The notes under the pieces were generated by a model. That model made no database searches, was not told the origin of the DNA, and saw only the letters and a program-made list of their open reading frames with translations. The translations under genes and the position numbers were made by a program. A stretch of 40,430 nt of DNA. Origin: an uncultured Porphyromonadaceae bacterium. GTDB lineage: Bacteria > Bacteroidota > Bacteroidia > Bacteroidales > Muribaculaceae. This document shows, piece by piece, positions 23,049 through 32,022 of this stretch. Position 1 is the first letter of the stretch. Each line of letters begins with the position of its first letter. Where the stretch lies: contig URII01000018.1 of the NCBI GenBank assembly GCA_900547825.1, positions 1 through 40,430 of the forward strand, written 5' to 3'.

Positions 23049-24043
23049 ACAACGACACCGTACACACGCAACCGGACATATCCGTAATAGTCCCGCTCTA
23101 CAACGAAGCCGAATCCCTCCCCGAACTGGAGAGCTGGATAGCACGCGTGATGAAAGATAACGGATTCACCTACGAGATAATCTTCGTGAACGACGGCAGT
23201 ACCGACGGTTCATGGGAGGTGATAGAACGTCTCGCAGCCGCAAATCCGTCGGTAAAAGGTGTGTCATTCCGCCGCAACTACGGCAAGTCCCCGGCTCTCA
23301 ACACCGGTTTCGCACGTGCCCGGGGCCGAGTGGTGATAACCATGGACGCCGACCTTCAGGATTCGCCCGACGAAATTCCCGAACTTTACCGTATGATAAC
23401 CGAGGAGGGCTATGACCTTGTGTCGGGATGGAAACAGAAACGCTACGACCCGCTGTCGAAAACCATACCCACCAAGCTTTTCAATGCCACGGCCCGCAAA
23501 GTAAGCGGCATACACAACCTCCACGACTTCAACTGCGGACTGAAAGCCTACCGGCTCAAGGTAGTGAAGCATATAGAGGTGTATGGCGACATGCACCGCT
23601 ACATTCCATACATAGCAAAAAACGCCGGCTTCACCCGCATAGGCGAGAAGGTGGTGCAGCATCAAGCCCGCAAATACGGTGTGACGAAATTCGGACTTGA
23701 CCGGTTCGTCAACGGATATCTGGATCTGGCCACTTTATGGTTCACCGGAAAGTTCGGCGTCAAGCCAATGCACTTTTTCGGATTGCTCGGCAGCCTGATG
23801 TTCATTCTCGGATTCATAGCTGTGGCTCTGGTAGGGGGCATGAAGCTCTACAACATGACCCACGGGAACCATTACACACTCGTCACATCGTCGCCTTATT
23901 TCTATCTGTCGCTGGTAATGATGATACTCGGCACCCAGCTGTTCCTGACCGGATTTCTCGGCGAACTGATAGTGCGCAACTCCACACGGCGCAATGAATA
24001 CGAAATAGAAACCGAACTCAACACCGGGACATCGGCCGGATGA
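23045..24043 (+). CDS. GT2 family glycosyltransferase (DPM1/GtrB-like, two C-terminal TM helices)
   Basis: 332 residues from ATG 23045, which overlaps the DUF4199 stop (ATGA). The GT-A domain shows ISVIVPLYNEAESLPELE, FVNDGSTDGSWEVIE, SFRRNYGKSPALNTGF, the DXD-type TMDADLQDSPDEI, and HDFNCGLKAYRLKV near residue 160. Two membrane helices close the protein (about residues 240-265 and 285-305, LLGSLMFILGFIAVALVGGM and FYLSLVMMILGTQLFLTGFL). This layout is that of polyprenyl-phosphate glycosyltransferases, which load a sugar from a nucleotide donor onto undecaprenyl phosphate at the inner face of the inner membrane. The product could feed the GT-C-type proteins of this genome. The sugar is not predictable. 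Confidence 0.9.
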   Translation: MNNDTVHTQPDISVIVPLYNEAESLPELESWIARVMKDNGFTYEIIFVNDGSTDGSWEVIERLAAANPSVKGVSFRRNYGKSPALNTGFARARGRVVITMDADLQDSPDEIPELYRMITEEGYDLVSGWKQKRYDPLSKTIPTKLFNATARKVSGIHNLHDFNCGLKAYRLKVVKHIEVYGDMHRYIPYIAKNAGFTRIGEKVVQHQARKYGVTKFGLDRFVNGYLDLATLWFTGKFGVKPMHFFGLLGSLMFILGFIAVALVGGMKLYNMTHGNHYTLVTSSPYFYLSLVMMILGTQLFLTGFLGELIVRNSTRRNEYEIETELNTGTSAG

Positions 24044-24078
24044 TCCCTTTAATATAAAATCTCAAAAAGAGCTATATA

Positions 24079-24684
24079 ATGAAACTTGCCGAAAAATGTA
24101 ACCGCATATTCGATGACAGCGTAAACCGCTACCATATCGACGATAATGTGGACGCGCCCTCACGCAATCCCCACGAAAAAGGCACAATCGAACATACCCT
24201 TTTCGAAAAAAATTTCGTGGACGCCGTGCAATGGCACTTAGAGGACATAATACGCGATCCTGAAATAGATCCAGTTGCCGCACTTGCCCTCAAACGGCGC
24301 ATTGACCGGTCAAACCAGGTGCGCACCGACATGGTGGAGGAGATAGACACCTATTTCCGCAATCTTTATGCGGATGTAGAGGTGGCGCCGGATGCGGCCA
24401 TCAACACCGAAAGCCCGGCATGGGCGCTTGACCGCCTGTCGATCCTCGCCCTGAAAATATATCACATGCAGGCGGAAGTGAACCGTACGGACGCCTCGGA
24501 GGAGCATATTTCCAGATGCCGTGGCAAGCTCAATGTGCTGCTCGAGCAGCGTGAGGACCTCACATCGGCCATCGACACATTGCTTGACGACATAGCCGCA
24601 GGGCGCAAGTACATGAAAGTGTACCGCCAGATGAAGATGTACAACGACACGGACACCAATCCGGTGCTTTACGCCAAGAAATAA
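24079..24684 (+). CDS. DUF4254 protein
   Basis: 201 residues, soluble and almost fully helical, with the family motifs FEKNFVDAVQWHLEDIIRDP, ALALKRRIDRSNQVRTDMVE, SPAWALDRLSILALKIYHM and the C-terminal RKYMKVYRQMKMYNDTDTNP. The DUF4254 family is found next to heptosyltransferase-like genes in Bacteroidetes; the function is unknown. Here it lies 36 bases after the GT2 gene and 5 bases before GT9. The charged helical build and strict neighbourhood suggest an accessory of the glycosyltransferase, which is inference. Confidence 0.85.
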   Translation: MKLAEKCNRIFDDSVNRYHIDDNVDAPSRNPHEKGTIEHTLFEKNFVDAVQWHLEDIIRDPEIDPVAALALKRRIDRSNQVRTDMVEEIDTYFRNLYADVEVAPDAAINTESPAWALDRLSILALKIYHMQAEVNRTDASEEHISRCRGKLNVLLEQREDLTSAIDTLLDDIAAGRKYMKVYRQMKMYNDTDTNPVLYAKK

Positions 24685-24689
24685 CCGGA

Positions 24690-25736
24690 ATGAACGTCAC
24701 GTTGGCTCGTTTTTCGGCCCTCGGCGACGTGGCCATGACCATACCCGCCCTCTACGACGCATGTCTCAGCCATCCGTCGTGGCATTTCACCATGCTCACA
24801 AAGCCGGGTATGAAAGGCATTTTCCTTAACGCACCCTCCAATCTCAGAGTGGTGGGGGTGGAACTCGACGGACAGCACAAAGGCGCACCGGGAATGTGGA
24901 GGCTTCTCTCCACCCTCAGGCAAGAAGGGGCGATAGACTGCTTTGTGGATCTGCACAATGTGTTGCGCACCCGCATATTGGGAATCTTCTGCCACCTCCG
25001 TGGGATACCGGTGTTCCGCATCGACAAAGGCCGGCGCGACAAACGCAAACTCATCCGGGCCAAGGATAAAGTCATGCGCCAGCTCCCCTCATCCATAGAA
25101 CGTTACCTCAATGCCATAACCGCCGCAGGTATAACGGTAAAGCCCCGTTTCCGCTCCCTTTTCAACGGACGTGCGGCCGATCCGGCAATGTTCGCCTCAG
25201 TGACATCGCCGAAACGTTCCGGCGAACGGTGGATAGGCATAGCCCCGTTTGCCCGCCACGACGGCAAGATCTACCCGCCCGACCTCATGGCCAAGGTGAT
25301 CGACACGCTCGCATGGCAAGGAGGCACACGTCTATTTCTGTTCGGCGCCGGCGAAAAAGAACGCGATCAGATAGAACAATGGCGTGCAGGGCTCGGAAAC
25401 ATAATCAACATGGCTGCAGTAAAAGCCGGATTCACCGCCGAACTCGCCCTGATGAGCCATCTGGACCTGATGCTTTCAATGGATTCGGCCAATATGCATC
25501 TCGCCGCCATAGCCGGGGCGCCCACCCTCAGTATATGGGGCGCCACACATCCGTTTGCCGGATTCACCGCATGGCGGCAGCCCCGCGAATCAATGCTCGG
25601 TGCCGACATGGAGTGCCGCCCATGCTCGGTGTTCGGTGACCGGCCATGCCGCTACGGCGATTACCGCTGCCTCCGGGCCATCACTCCCGACGAGGTTGTA
25701 AGGCGAATAAACCTCGCCATAGCCCCGAAAAAATAA
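24690..25736 (+). CDS. GT9 (heptosyltransferase-like) glycosyltransferase
   Basis: 348 residues with GT-B fold. The N-terminal half opens LARFSALGDVAMTIPALYDA, the family's glycine-rich start. The donor side contains IGIAPFARHDGKIYPPDLMA, LFLFGAGEKERDQIE and the hallmark SMDSANMHLAAIAGAPTLSI with WGATHP. A cysteine cluster MECRPCSVFGDRPC/YRCL lies near the end, as in other GT9 members. The family adds heptose or related sugars to the core of lipopolysaccharide on the cytoplasmic face; whether heptose is the donor in this organism is unknown. The start is 5 bases after DUF4254 and the stop is 1 base before ruvB, so all are in one transcript. Confidence 0.9.
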   Translation: MNVTLARFSALGDVAMTIPALYDACLSHPSWHFTMLTKPGMKGIFLNAPSNLRVVGVELDGQHKGAPGMWRLLSTLRQEGAIDCFVDLHNVLRTRILGIFCHLRGIPVFRIDKGRRDKRKLIRAKDKVMRQLPSSIERYLNAITAAGITVKPRFRSLFNGRAADPAMFASVTSPKRSGERWIGIAPFARHDGKIYPPDLMAKVIDTLAWQGGTRLFLFGAGEKERDQIEQWRAGLGNIINMAAVKAGFTAELALMSHLDLMLSMDSANMHLAAIAGAPTLSIWGATHPFAGFTAWRQPRESMLGADMECRPCSVFGDRPCRYGDYRCLRAITPDEVVRRINLAIAPKK

Positions 25737-25737
25737 T

Positions 25738-26772
25738 ATGGAAGAGAATTTCGATATACGCGACGCACGGCGCTCCGCAGCAGCCGACAAGGACTTCGAA
25801 AAAGCCCTCCGCCCCTCCTCGTTCGATGCGTTCACCGGACAGGACAAAGTGGTGGAGAACCTTAAAGTGTTTGTGGCGGCAGCCAAGATGCGCGGAGAAG
25901 CACTTGACCATATCCTGCTCCATGGCCCTCCAGGCTTGGGCAAGACCACATTGTCGGCCATCGTGGCCAATGAGTTGGGCGTAGGATTCAAAGTCACCTC
26001 AGGCCCCGTGCTTGACAAGCCGGGCGACCTTGCCGGACTGCTGACCTCATTGGAGGAGAACGACGTGCTGTTCATTGACGAGATACACCGCCTCAGCCCT
26101 GTAGTGGAGGAATATCTTTATTCCGCCATGGAGGACTACCGGATCGATATAATGATCGACAAAGGCCCGGGAGCGAGATCGGTGCAGCTCACCCTGTCAC
26201 CGTTCACCCTTGTAGGCGCCACAACTCGCAGCGGACTGCTCACATCGCCGCTTCGCGCGCGGTTCGGTATCAACTGCCATCTCGAATACTACGACCACGA
26301 ACTGCTCGAACGCATAATCCTGCGGTCATCCGCGCTGCTCGGAGTGAACTGCACGCCGGTAGCCGCCCATGAGATAGCCATGCGCAGCCGTGGCACCCCA
26401 CGCATAGCCAACGCCCTGCTGAGGCGTGTGCGCGATTTCGCCCAGGTGAAAGGGGACGGCAACATAAATCCGGAAATAGCCCGCTACGCCCTTGAAGCGC
26501 TCAACATAGACCGATTCGGGCTTGACGAGATAGACAACAAACTGCTTACCACCATAATAACCAAATTCAAAGGGGGCCCGGTAGGATTGTCGACCATAGC
26601 CACAGCCCTTGGAGAAGATGCGGGCACAATAGAGGAGGTGTATGAGCCGTTCCTAATCAAGGAGGGTTTCATAAAACGTACACCCCGCGGACGTGAGGTA
26701 ACCGATCTGGCCTACACGCATCTTAAAATGTCGCGTCCCGATTCATTCGCCGGGCCGGGACTGTTTGACTGA
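25738..26772 (+). CDS. ruvB: Holliday junction branch migration helicase RuvB
   Basis: 344 residues. AAA+ Walker A GPPGLGKT at 63-70, Walker B FIDEIHRL at about 111-118, sensor GATTRSG near 160-166, and the C-terminal winged helix ending (KEGFIKRTPRGREVTDLAY). RuvB drives branch migration with RuvA at Holliday junctions. It begins one base after the GT9 stop (TAATATG), so it is embedded in a transcript of glycan genes. ruvA and ruvC are not in the window. Length and motifs are normal. Confidence 0.97.
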   Translation: MEENFDIRDARRSAAADKDFEKALRPSSFDAFTGQDKVVENLKVFVAAAKMRGEALDHILLHGPPGLGKTTLSAIVANELGVGFKVTSGPVLDKPGDLAGLLTSLEENDVLFIDEIHRLSPVVEEYLYSAMEDYRIDIMIDKGPGARSVQLTLSPFTLVGATTRSGLLTSPLRARFGINCHLEYYDHELLERIILRSSALLGVNCTPVAAHEIAMRSRGTPRIANALLRRVRDFAQVKGDGNINPEIARYALEALNIDRFGLDEIDNKLLTTIITKFKGGPVGLSTIATALGEDAGTIEEVYEPFLIKEGFIKRTPRGREVTDLAYTHLKMSRPDSFAGPGLFD

Positions 26773-26814
26773 CAGGGAACATCCCCCTCCGGATCACATA
26801 ACAGATACAACAAA

Positions 26815-28311
26815 ATGGCAGGTATAAAATCATTGGCAAAGGACACAGCCATCTACGGCCTGAGCAGCATAGTAGGAAGGTTTCTAAACTGGTGCCTCGT
26901 GCCGCTCTACACCATCATGTTCCCGGCGCAGGAGTATGGTGTAGTGACATTTCTGTATTCAGTGGTGGCTCTGGCGCTTATCATTCTCACCTACGGAATG
27001 GAAACCGGCTTTTTCCGCTTCGCCAATCACGAGCGTTACTCCGATCCGATGGAGGTGTACAGCACCTCGCTGATATCGTTGGGCGTTAGCTCCTCGCTGT
27101 TCGTCGTGCTTCTCATGGCATTCATCGGCCCGGTTTCGGAGGCTTTGGACTGCGGGAAACATCCCTCATACGTATGGATGATGGGAATAGCCGTGGCCAT
27201 CGACGCCTTTACGGCCATTCCGTTCAGCTACCTGCGTTTCAGGCGGCGTCCGTTGAGGTTTGCCACCCTCAGAATAGTCAATATAGCGCTGAACATAGGG
27301 CTGAATATCTGGTTCATACTCATATGCCCGTGGCTGGCGGCACAATGGCCCGGACTCATGGACAGCATCTATGATCCTGATTTCGGGATAGGATATATAT
27401 TCGCATCAAACCTTGTGGCGTCGGCTGTGACCCTGCTGCTTGTGATACCTGAGCTCCGCGGGTTCCGCTGGAGTTTCAATGCCTCGCTGTGGCGCGAGAT
27501 GCTCATTTACAGCGCTCCGCTCCTTGTGCTCGGCATAGCCGGAATAATGAACCAGACATTGGACAAGATATTATATCCGTGGTTGGCCTCCGACCGCCCC
27601 GACGCCATGTATGAGCTGGGCATATACGGAGCCAACTACAAGATAGCCATAGTGATGGTGATGTTTATACAGGCTTTCAGGTTCGCATACGAACCATTCA
27701 TCTTCGCCCAGAACAAAGCCCGTGGCGGCGACTCCGTAAAAGCCTACCGCGATGCCATGAAATACTTCGTGATCTTCGCCATGATAATATTTCTCGGAGT
27801 AATGTCGTATATCGACATTCTGAAGTATTTCATCTCGCCGCGCTACTTTTCCGGACTGAAAGTAGTGCCGGTGATCATGATGGCTGAATTTTTCTTCGGA
27901 GTGTTCTTCAACCTGTCGCTATGGTACAAGCTGACCGACAAAACCATATGGGGAATGTGGTTCTCGCTTACAGGACTTGCCGTGACAGTGGCAGGCAATG
28001 TGCTTTTAGTGCCCCGTTTCGGTTACATGGGCTGCGCATGGACAGCTTTCGCCTGTTACGGGGTAATGATGCTCGCCAGCTATTTCACAGGCCGGGCAAA
28101 ATATCCCATAGGCTACGAAACCGGGCGGCTTACAGGCTATGTGGTTCTGGCACTGGCTCTATATGCCGTTTCCCGACTGCTTGCCACATCTTCACAATGG
28201 GTCAATATGCTGCTGATATCCACCCCGCTCCTCATAATATATATTGCTGTAGTGTTCCGCATCGAACGTCTCGGCATAACCAAACTCATACCCCTGAACC
28301 ATGGAAAATAA
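26815..28311 (+). CDS. Polysaccharide flippase (Wzx/MOP superfamily)
   Basis: 498 residues with about 12-14 membrane helices. The start MAGIKSLAKDTAIYGLSSIV and the next segment FLNWCLVPLYTIMFPAQEYG are characteristic of Wzx-like flippases, as are GMETGFFRFA in the second helix pair and MYELGIYGANYKIAIVM in the second half. It should move a lipid-linked oligosaccharide from the inner to the outer face of the cytoplasmic membrane. It lies 42 bases after ruvB, and its last 11 bases overlap the GT4 gene. The substrate is probably the glycan built by the neighbouring transferases. Confidence 0.9.
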   Translation: MAGIKSLAKDTAIYGLSSIVGRFLNWCLVPLYTIMFPAQEYGVVTFLYSVVALALIILTYGMETGFFRFANHERYSDPMEVYSTSLISLGVSSSLFVVLLMAFIGPVSEALDCGKHPSYVWMMGIAVAIDAFTAIPFSYLRFRRRPLRFATLRIVNIALNIGLNIWFILICPWLAAQWPGLMDSIYDPDFGIGYIFASNLVASAVTLLLVIPELRGFRWSFNASLWREMLIYSAPLLVLGIAGIMNQTLDKILYPWLASDRPDAMYELGIYGANYKIAIVMVMFIQAFRFAYEPFIFAQNKARGGDSVKAYRDAMKYFVIFAMIIFLGVMSYIDILKYFISPRYFSGLKVVPVIMMAEFFFGVFFNLSLWYKLTDKTIWGMWFSLTGLAVTVAGNVLLVPRFGYMGCAWTAFACYGVMMLASYFTGRAKYPIGYETGRLTGYVVLALALYAVSRLLATSSQWVNMLLISTPLLIIYIAVVFRIERLGITKLIPLNHGK

Positions 28312-29569
28312 ACAACCTCTCCGCGTAACGCTGGTCTGCAACAGCGACCTTATGGGAGGCGCCGGCGTGGTGACATACAGGCTCATGCGCGGACTCCGCA
28401 ACGCCGGAGTGGACGCACGCCTCATAGTATATACACGGCTCTCCGACAACGACGAGAATGTAGACCTTATAGGCACACGGTTCCTGCGGGGATGGGTGTT
28501 CATGAAGGAGCGCCTGAAAATATTCCTCGCCAACGGATTCAACCGCGAGAACCTTTTCAAGGTGTCGATTGCCGACGAGGGATTCGCCCTGCACCGCCAC
28601 CCATGGGTGAAGGGAGCCGATGTCATAGCCCTCAACTGGATCAACCAGGGATTGCTGTCGCTCGACGGAGTAATAAAAATAGCACGCCTCGGCAAACCGA
28701 TAGTATGGACCATGCACGACATGTGGAACCTCACCGGTATCTGCCATCATGCACATTCCTGCACAGGATATCTGAAGGAGTGCGGCGCCTGCCCGCTGCT
28801 CAAAGGGCACGGCAACAAGGACCTAAGCCACCGTGTATGGCTGCGCAAACGGCGCCTCTATGCCACCACCCCCATCAAGTTCGTGGCAGTAAGCAACTGG
28901 CTGGCTCGCAAATGTGCCGAAAGCTCGCTTATGCGCGAATGTGACATAACGGTGATTCCCAATTCTTTCCCTACATCGTCATTCCACACCTCGGTAAGCA
29001 CGCCTCCGTCGTGGAAAGTGGAATATAAACGCAATGTGATAGTGATGGGAGCGGCCCGTCTCGACGATCCAATAAAAGGGCTCCCCATTGCCATACAGGC
29101 ACTCAATATAATATTCAACGCACGCCCCGACATAGCCAACTCCACAATGGTAGTGTTTTTCGGCGACATACGCGATGCCTCTATTTTAGACTCGCTGAAC
29201 ATATCGCACGTGCATCTCGGCCGGATAAACGACCCGCGACAGCTGCGTGAGATATACGCGGCCAGCAACATAGTGCTCTCCACGTCGCTTTACGAGACCC
29301 TTCCGGGGACTCTTATCGAAGGACAGGCCGCAGGATGCATTCCGGTATCATTCGGCAAAGGGGGCCAAAGCGACATAATCGACCACAAAGTGACGGGATA
29401 CATAGCCGAATACAAGAATCCGCAGAGCGTGGCCGACGGCATAATATGGGCCATCGAACATCCGGTAGACCGTAAAACGCTGCACAAAAGCGTGATGGAG
29501 AAATTCGACGAAAAAATTGTGGTGCAGCGGTATATCGAACTGTTCAACTCATTGACCGGCAAAGCCTGA
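28301..29569 (+). CDS. GT4 family glycosyltransferase
   Basis: 422 residues with GT-B fold and no membrane segment. The N-terminus LRVTLVCNSDLMGGAGVVTY is the acceptor-side start. MHDMWNLTGICHHAHSC with the following cysteines (SCTGYLKECGACP) is typical of a Bacteroidetes subgroup. The donor-side motif SLYETLPGTLIEGQAAGC with GKGGQSDII holds the E-x7-E-like pair. VMGAARLDDPIKGLPIAIQA is the linker region. The gene overlaps the flippase by 11 bases and ends 17 bases before the convergent TrmH stop. It likely adds a sugar from a nucleotide donor to the glycan exported by the flippase. Confidence 0.9.
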   Translation: MENKQPLRVTLVCNSDLMGGAGVVTYRLMRGLRNAGVDARLIVYTRLSDNDENVDLIGTRFLRGWVFMKERLKIFLANGFNRENLFKVSIADEGFALHRHPWVKGADVIALNWINQGLLSLDGVIKIARLGKPIVWTMHDMWNLTGICHHAHSCTGYLKECGACPLLKGHGNKDLSHRVWLRKRRLYATTPIKFVAVSNWLARKCAESSLMRECDITVIPNSFPTSSFHTSVSTPPSWKVEYKRNVIVMGAARLDDPIKGLPIAIQALNIIFNARPDIANSTMVVFFGDIRDASILDSLNISHVHLGRINDPRQLREIYAASNIVLSTSLYETLPGTLIEGQAAGCIPVSFGKGGQSDIIDHKVTGYIAEYKNPQSVADGIIWAIEHPVDRKTLHKSVMEKFDEKIVVQRYIELFNSLTGKA

Positions 29570-29586
29570 CCTCCACGGATGCGCCA

Positions 29587-30111
29587 TCACTTCACCTGGG
29601 TAAGCTGATAAAGGGCCAAAGCGGCGGAAACAGCCACATTCAGTGAATGTTTGGTCCCGAACTGGGGTATTTCTATACACACGTCGGCCATATCCACTAT
29701 ATTCTGCCCCACTCCGTCCACTTCGTGACCTGCCACAACAGCCACTTTCTCGCCGGCTCCGGGCCGGGAAAGCGGCAGCGAAACCGATCCCTCTACCTGC
29801 TCAAGGACTGCAATTGTCCAGCCGTCACTGCGCAATTCGGCGATACATGACTCCGTGTCGGGGTAATATTTCCATGCCACGGAATTCTCCGCGCCCAATG
29901 CCGTTTTATGAATTTCAGCCGAGGGGGGACACGCCGTTATGCCGCACAACATCACTCCCTGCACAGCAAACCCGTCGGCGGTACGGAATATCGACCCTAT
30001 ATTGTTAAGCGAACGTATGTTGTCAAGCACCATCATGACAGGAGCCTTGGCCTTGGCGCGGAATTGCTCCAAGGTGTCGCGCCGCAGATCCCATATAGTT
30101 TTCTTTTCCAT
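29587..30111 (-). CDS. TrmH/SpoU family RNA methyltransferase
   Basis: 174 residues, only the SPOUT domain. Motif 1 NIRSLNNIGSIFRTADGF (31-48), motif 2 VVAGHEVDGVGQNIVDMAD and motif 3 EIPQFGTKHSLNVAVSAAL form the trefoil-knot SAM-binding site. The family 2'-O-methylates ribose in rRNA or tRNA. This size lacks the L30e-like N-terminal RNA-binding domain of RlmB, so it resembles TrmL/TrmH-type members. The usual GxExxG asparagine variant is GHEVDGV here. It begins 14 bases after the S41 gene and is the last gene of the parC operon. Confidence 0.9.
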   Translation of the reverse strand: MEKKTIWDLRRDTLEQFRAKAKAPVMMVLDNIRSLNNIGSIFRTADGFAVQGVMLCGITACPPSAEIHKTALGAENSVAWKYYPDTESCIAELRSDGWTIAVLEQVEGSVSLPLSRPGAGEKVAVVAGHEVDGVGQNIVDMADVCIEIPQFGTKHSLNVAVSAALALYQLTQVK

Positions 30112-30125
30112 TGCTATATAAACAT

Positions 30126-31160
30126 TTAAATGAATGAGCCGCTCCGTATCAGCTCAACGGCAAAATCGATCATCGTATCATGTCCCAGCATTGCTTCGGC
30201 GGGATCCATATCAACCTTGCATCCATCGCTCGGCGGCACCCCCTGTTCGGTCGACTCCCCTGCCGCATCGAGGATGGAGCATGCCGAAAACCGGACACCC
30301 CACCCGTTGGGAAGTTCGGAGTTAAACGGCATTCCGCTGCCTCCGCCGCTCACATCACCTACGAGACGGACACCCGGCACATGCTTCATCACAGCCACAA
30401 AATTATTGGCAGCCGAGAAAGTGGAACGGTTCATAAGCACCACAACAGGTTTTCGCCACACTATATGGCCTCCCGAAGCCGGTTTGTAATAGTAGGCATA
30501 GGGTTTGGAGAAATCGTCATGCCCCGGCCCGGTTTTATGCATTATGTAACCTGCCTTTATCTCACGGTCGATGAAATGGCTCACTATGGTTTCCACATTG
30601 GTGAGATCGCCACCACCATTGTCGCGCACATCAATTATCAGTCCCTGTGCGGTAGCGAGGAAATCAAGTATATAGTCCATATTTCCCGAACCTACGGGAT
30701 CGGAGAACGAGCCGTAATGCATATATCCCACATTAGGGGTAAGGTAACCGTAATCAATTCCACACACGGACCGGTAATTGAAATTAAAATAGTATTGCTC
30801 AACAATGCGAGCGTCGTAATTCTGTGGATAATCGCTCCACCATTTACGGTAATAGGAGGTCTCGAATGGGGATATAAGATTGGTGTGGCCGTCGCGGAGC
30901 TCTCCGAGCATATCAGCGCACACCCTGAAAAGTTCCTGCGACGTCATCCTGTCGCTTACTTTCGCCACATAGCGGTCATGCACCCCGGCCCAGTCCACAT
31001 CCTTGCTGCCGAAAAAGCAGTAATGTTCATCCATGATCTGCCATAGGGCCTCGAAATTACCCCGCGGATCATCGGTATATTCAGGCAAGTCATGGCAGGC
31101 AGCCGTAAGCCATAGCAGGGTTACAGCCCCAAATGCCCTGATTATATCAGCTATTCTCAT
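30126..31160 (-). CDS. S41-family peptidase, lipoprotein
   Basis: 344 residues from ATG 31160; an ATG at 31181 in the same frame would overlap the upstream gene by 14 bases. The N-terminus ends in a lipobox, LTAAC (Cys22), so it is an envelope lipoprotein. An N-terminal helical bundle (FEALWQIMDEHYCFFGSKDVDW, LRDGHTNL) precedes the protease core: GLIIDVRDNGGGDLTNVET and NRSTFSAANNFVAVM, in which the serine of TFSAA (near residue 246) is the expected nucleophile. A PDZ domain is not obvious. These C-terminal-processing-like peptidases of Bacteroidetes are of unknown substrate. It lies 7 bases after the DUF3316 stop. Confidence 0.87.
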   Translation of the reverse strand: MRIADIIRAFGAVTLLWLTAACHDLPEYTDDPRGNFEALWQIMDEHYCFFGSKDVDWAGVHDRYVAKVSDRMTSQELFRVCADMLGELRDGHTNLISPFETSYYRKWWSDYPQNYDARIVEQYYFNFNYRSVCGIDYGYLTPNVGYMHYGSFSDPVGSGNMDYILDFLATAQGLIIDVRDNGGGDLTNVETIVSHFIDREIKAGYIMHKTGPGHDDFSKPYAYYYKPASGGHIVWRKPVVVLMNRSTFSAANNFVAVMKHVPGVRLVGDVSGGGSGMPFNSELPNGWGVRFSACSILDAAGESTEQGVPPSDGCKVDMDPAEAMLGHDTMIDFAVELIRSGSFI

Positions 31161-31167
31161 TCCGTAT

Positions 31168-32022
31168 TCAATAAAATGCATTGATCACTTGGGGATCGGG
31201 GCCGGCACTGCGGCGCGGATCAAGGCTCATCCATTCGCCCGAAACACCTATGACAAAAGCATTGGTGATGTTGCGCGAAGTTATATCATTGACCTTGGTC
31301 GACAATATATTGCCACGGTAACCGATGCGCAGGGCGGTAGCGCCGAAACGAAGGTCGGCCGTAAACAGATTTTCCATCCTGAAATAGGTGCCCCACCATG
31401 CGCAATGGGCCAGCCCGCTGCGGTTGCCGAGATAGATCTCATAGTACAGCTCACCGTAATCAGGCGAAAAAAACGCGCCTACAACAGGAAGCGACATCTG
31501 ATAACGCAAGGTGACGGGCACACGCCCCATTTTGAAACGCCATGTGGCATAAGCCGACATATCAACCGTCCATGAGGCTTTGGCCGAAGCGGGATTGTTG
31601 CCGTTACGGTCGTTATAGACACATCCTGCCGTTATGGATGTGGCAGGACCGACACCCACTGTGAAACCGTACGGCAATGCCTTACGCCACAGCATGCCCC
31701 ACGAAAGGTTTAGCCCCGCATACCACATTGTGGCATTCCGGGCCGGGTTGTCAGTGCTCTCAAGCTCAAGCCGTCCATCAAGACGCATTACCCATGTCCG
31801 GGGGTTGAAACCCATCGCCTGCCATCGTTCGTAACCCAAGGCGGTAACCCATCCGCCGTAACGGAGCGGAGTAAGATAAGTGTCGGCAAGATTCGCTCCG
31901 CCTGCCTCAAGGGTGTAGGCGGAAGTGACAGGGCGCACTACCCTGACACTGTCGGCCGGTTCGGCTCCACATGGCAATACGGCCACAGCAGCCACAGCAC
32001 TAATCCACCACCGGCTCTTCAT
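31168..32022 (-). CDS. DUF3316 outer-membrane-like protein
   Basis: 284 residues from ATG 32022 (MKSRWWISAVAAVAVLPCGAEP, signal peptide). The mature protein is rich in alternating aromatic/polar strands (WVTALGYERWQAMGF, VPVTLRYQMSLPVVGAFFSP, LFTADLRFGATALRIGYRGN) and ends KVNDITSRNITNAFVIGVSGEW. This is the pattern of the Bacteroidales DUF3316 family, probably a small outer-membrane beta-barrel with unknown function. The start overlaps the end of the topoisomerase gene by 23 bases. A longer open frame reaching 32154 runs inside the topoisomerase sequence and lacks a signal peptide at its start, so I reject it. Confidence 0.8.
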   Translation of the reverse strand: MKSRWWISAVAAVAVLPCGAEPADSVRVVRPVTSAYTLEAGGANLADTYLTPLRYGGWVTALGYERWQAMGFNPRTWVMRLDGRLELESTDNPARNATMWYAGLNLSWGMLWRKALPYGFTVGVGPATSITAGCVYNDRNGNNPASAKASWTVDMSAYATWRFKMGRVPVTLRYQMSLPVVGAFFSPDYGELYYEIYLGNRSGLAHCAWWGTYFRMENLFTADLRFGATALRIGYRGNILSTKVNDITSRNITNAFVIGVSGEWMSLDPRRSAGPDPQVINAFY

